Of a stretch of 64,000 nucleotides of DNA, positions 62,251-64,000 are shown one piece after another. Source of the stretch: Pseudomonas sp. TNT3 (GTDB taxonomy: Bacteria; Pseudomonadota; Gammaproteobacteria; Pseudomonadales; Pseudomonadaceae); the NCBI RefSeq assembly GCF_010095445.2, contig NZ_WFGV02000018.1:39224-103223 (forward strand). The letters are read 5' to 3'. Both the position numbers and the translations under genes were made by a program. Position 1 is the stretch's first letter. Every line of letters starts with the position of its first letter. The notes beneath the pieces are model-generated. The model made no database searches, had not been told where the DNA came from, and worked only from the letters and a program-made list of their open reading frames with translations.

Positions 62251-64000
62251 ATGCTCGAGCTCACCATAGAGCAGATTTCCATGGGCCAATCAGCCGTGGA
62301 TAAGCCTGCAGCGTTGGACTTGCTGGCCCGGCACCTGGTTGCCGATGGCCTGGTCGCCGAGGGTTACCTCGCCGGTTTGCAAGCGCGTGAAGCCCAGGGC
62401 TCGACCTTTCTCGGTCAAGGTATTGCCATCCCCCACGGAACGCCGCAAACCCGCGATCAGGTGTTTTCCACCGGCGTGCGGCTGATGCAATTTCCTGATG
62501 GGGTGGACTGGGGCGACGGTCAAATTGTCTACCTGGCGATTGGTATTGCCGCCAAGTCCGATGAACACCTGCGTCTGCTGCAACTGCTGACTCGAGCCCT
62601 CGGCGAAACCGATCTGGGCCAGGCCCTGCGTCGTGCCAGCTCCGCCGAAGCCTTGTTGAAACTGCTGCAAGGCGCACCGCAGGAACTGGCACTGGACGCG
62701 CAGATGATCGGCCTTGGCGTGTCCGCCGATGATTTCGAAGAGCTGGTTTGGCGTGGCGCACGTTTGTTGCGCCAGGCGGATTGCGTGAGCAACGGCTTTG
62801 CCGCGGTGTTGCAGCAGGTAGAAGCGCTGCCCCTCGGTGATGGCCTGTGGTGGTTGCACAGTGAACAAACGGTGAAGCGTCCAGGCCTGGCCTTCGTCAC
62901 GCCAGACAAGCCGATACGCTACCTCGGGCAACCGCTGAGCGGACTGTTCTGCCTGGCCAGCCTCGGAGAAGCGCACCAAGCCTTGCTCGAACGACTTTGC
63001 GCGCTGTTGATTGAAGGTCGCGGCCATGAATTGGGTCGCGCTACCAGCAGTCGCGCCGTGCTTGAAGTCCTCGGCGGCGAGCTGCCGGCCGATTGGCCAA
63101 GCGCGCGTATCGCCTTGGCCAACGCCCATGGATTGCATGCCCGTCCGGCGAAAATCCTGGCTCAGTTGGCGAAAAGCTTTGAGGGCGAGATTCGTGTACG
63201 CATCGTCGATGGTCACGACAGCGCCGTCTCTGTGAAGAGCCTGAGCAAGTTGCTGAGCCTCGGTGCGCGTCGTGGCCAGGTGCTGGAGTTCATCGCCGAG
63301 CCCATCATTGCGGCAGACGCCTTGCCGGCCTTGCTGGCCGCCATCGAAGAGGGCCTGGGTGAAGAAGTCGAACCGTTGCCAGCCGTGAGCCAGCAGAGCA
63401 CCGTGTTGACCGACATCGCCGAAGTGCTGCTCGCACCAGTCTCCGGCAGCGTCATCCAGGCCATCGCCGCCGCACCGGGAATTGCCATCGGCCCGGCGCA
63501 TATCCAGGTGCTGCAAACCATCGAATACCCGTTGCGCGGAGAGTCCGCCGCCATCGAGCGCGAACGTCTCCAGCAAGCGCTGCAGCAAGTGCGCCGCGAC
63601 ATTGAAGGCCTGATCGAACGCAGTCAGTCCAAGGCCATCCGCGAGATCTTCATCACCCACCAGGAAATGCTCGACGACCCGGAATTGACCGATGAAGTCG
63701 ACACGCGCCTCAAGCAAGGCGAAAGCGCCGAAGCGGCGTGGATGGGCGTGATCGAAGCGGCGGCCAGACAACAGGAGTCGCTGCAGGATGCCTTGCTCGC
63801 CGAACGCGCGGCCGACTTGCGTGACATCGGTCGTCGCGTACTGGCGCAACTCTGTGGGGTCGAAACCCCGAGCGAGCCGGAGCAACCGTACATCCTGGTG
63901 ATGGATGAGGTCGGCCCCTCCGATGTGGCGCGTCTCGATCCCGTGCGGGTCGCCGGCATTCTCACCGCGCGTGGTGGCGCGACGGCTCACAGCGCGATCG
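62251..64000 (+). CDS. fruB: PTS fructose EIIA-HPr-EI protein FruB (5' part)
   Basis: The frame is open from the ATG at 62251 (after AAAGGAGAAAGC) to the right edge, 583 codons, so the gene is truncated; its full length is near 950 residues. Domains: fructose EIIA with His62 in GIAIPHGTP; a second EIIA-like part; HPr with His296 in NAHGLHARPAK; linker; EI starting about residue 405 with the phosphorylated His580 in RGGATAHSAI, just ten bases before the edge. It passes phosphate from PEP to the FruA transporter. fruK and fruA are expected to the right. Confidence 0.95.
   Translation, partial: MLELTIEQISMGQSAVDKPAALDLLARHLVADGLVAEGYLAGLQAREAQGSTFLGQGIAIPHGTPQTRDQVFSTGVRLMQFPDGVDWGDGQIVYLAIGIAAKSDEHLRLLQLLTRALGETDLGQALRRASSAEALLKLLQGAPQELALDAQMIGLGVSADDFEELVWRGARLLRQADCVSNGFAAVLQQVEALPLGDGLWWLHSEQTVKRPGLAFVTPDKPIRYLGQPLSGLFCLASLGEAHQALLERLCALLIEGRGHELGRATSSRAVLEVLGGELPADWPSARIALANAHGLHARPAKILAQLAKSFEGEIRVRIVDGHDSAVSVKSLSKLLSLGARRGQVLEFIAEPIIAADALPALLAAIEEGLGEEVEPLPAVSQQSTVLTDIAEVLLAPVSGSVIQAIAAAPGIAIGPAHIQVLQTIEYPLRGESAAIERERLQQALQQVRRDIEGLIERSQSKAIREIFITHQEMLDDPELTDEVDTRLKQGESAEAAWMGVIEAAARQQESLQDALLAERAADLRDIGRRVLAQLCGVETPSEPEQPYILVMDEVGPSDVARLDPVRVAGILTARGGATAHSAI

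Overview
This 64 kb window is a chromosomal segment of a Pseudomonas of the fluorescens/putida type. The evidence is the gene order (recN-grpE-dnaK-dnaJ-dapB-carA-carB-greA, then rlmE-ftsH-folP-glmM-tpiA-secG-tRNAs-rimP-nusA-infB-rbfA-truB-rpsO-pnp), a tmRNA tag reading ANDENYGQEFALAA, a cysteine-free Fur, a Cra/FruR operator of the P. putida type, TTG-started carA, and REPIN-like palindromes in many gaps. No prophage, insertion sequence, CRISPR array or integrative element was seen.

Bases 1-12,400 are the accessory part. They hold the end of a DUF1329 gene, a FitAB/VapBC-type toxin-antitoxin pair behind a 12+12 bp perfect palindrome, an HBM-domain chemoreceptor, a membrane-anchored histidine phosphatase with a PAP2 phosphatase, a RimJ-like acetyltransferase, an iron-starvation cell-surface-signalling cassette (FecI-like sigma, FecR-like anti-sigma, FpvA-like receptor) under a Fur box, and a HipB-HipA pair. 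Bases 12,150-13,800 carry a small lipoprotein gene, ssrA (tmRNA), and two tandemly duplicated small exported-protein genes whose 3' hairpin module runs into the ssrA promoter and leader.

Bases 13,890-22,540 are a lactate regulon: L-lactate permease lldP, the three-subunit LutABC L-lactate dehydrogenase, an FAD/Fe-S D-lactate dehydrogenase, and a divergent GntR-type regulator with one clear operator between regulator and permease. Bases 22,670-28,270 hold smpB, a sodium:neurotransmitter-type symporter, ratA-rnfH, bamE, fur and recN, the last with a LexA box over its -10.

Bases 28,500-54,760 are dense core housekeeping genes, mostly on the plus strand: heat-shock chaperones (sigma-32 promoter before grpE), lysine and carbamoyl-phosphate synthesis, greA, rRNA methylation, FtsH, folate, UDP-GlcNAc precursor, TIM, SecG, tRNA-Leu(GAG), initiator tRNA, and the transcription/translation operon rimP to pnp. 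carA has a 5' leader with a palindrome and a strong intrinsic terminator, which suggests attenuation.

Bases 54,840-64,000 contain tRNA-Thr(CGT), a small hypothetical gene, nadC, ampD-ampE (peptidoglycan recycling and beta-lactamase signalling), a second chemoreceptor, tatD, cra/fruR and the start of fruB. fruB encodes the EIIA-HPr-EI protein of the fructose phosphotransferase system; it runs off the right edge, so the window holds no stop codon for it.
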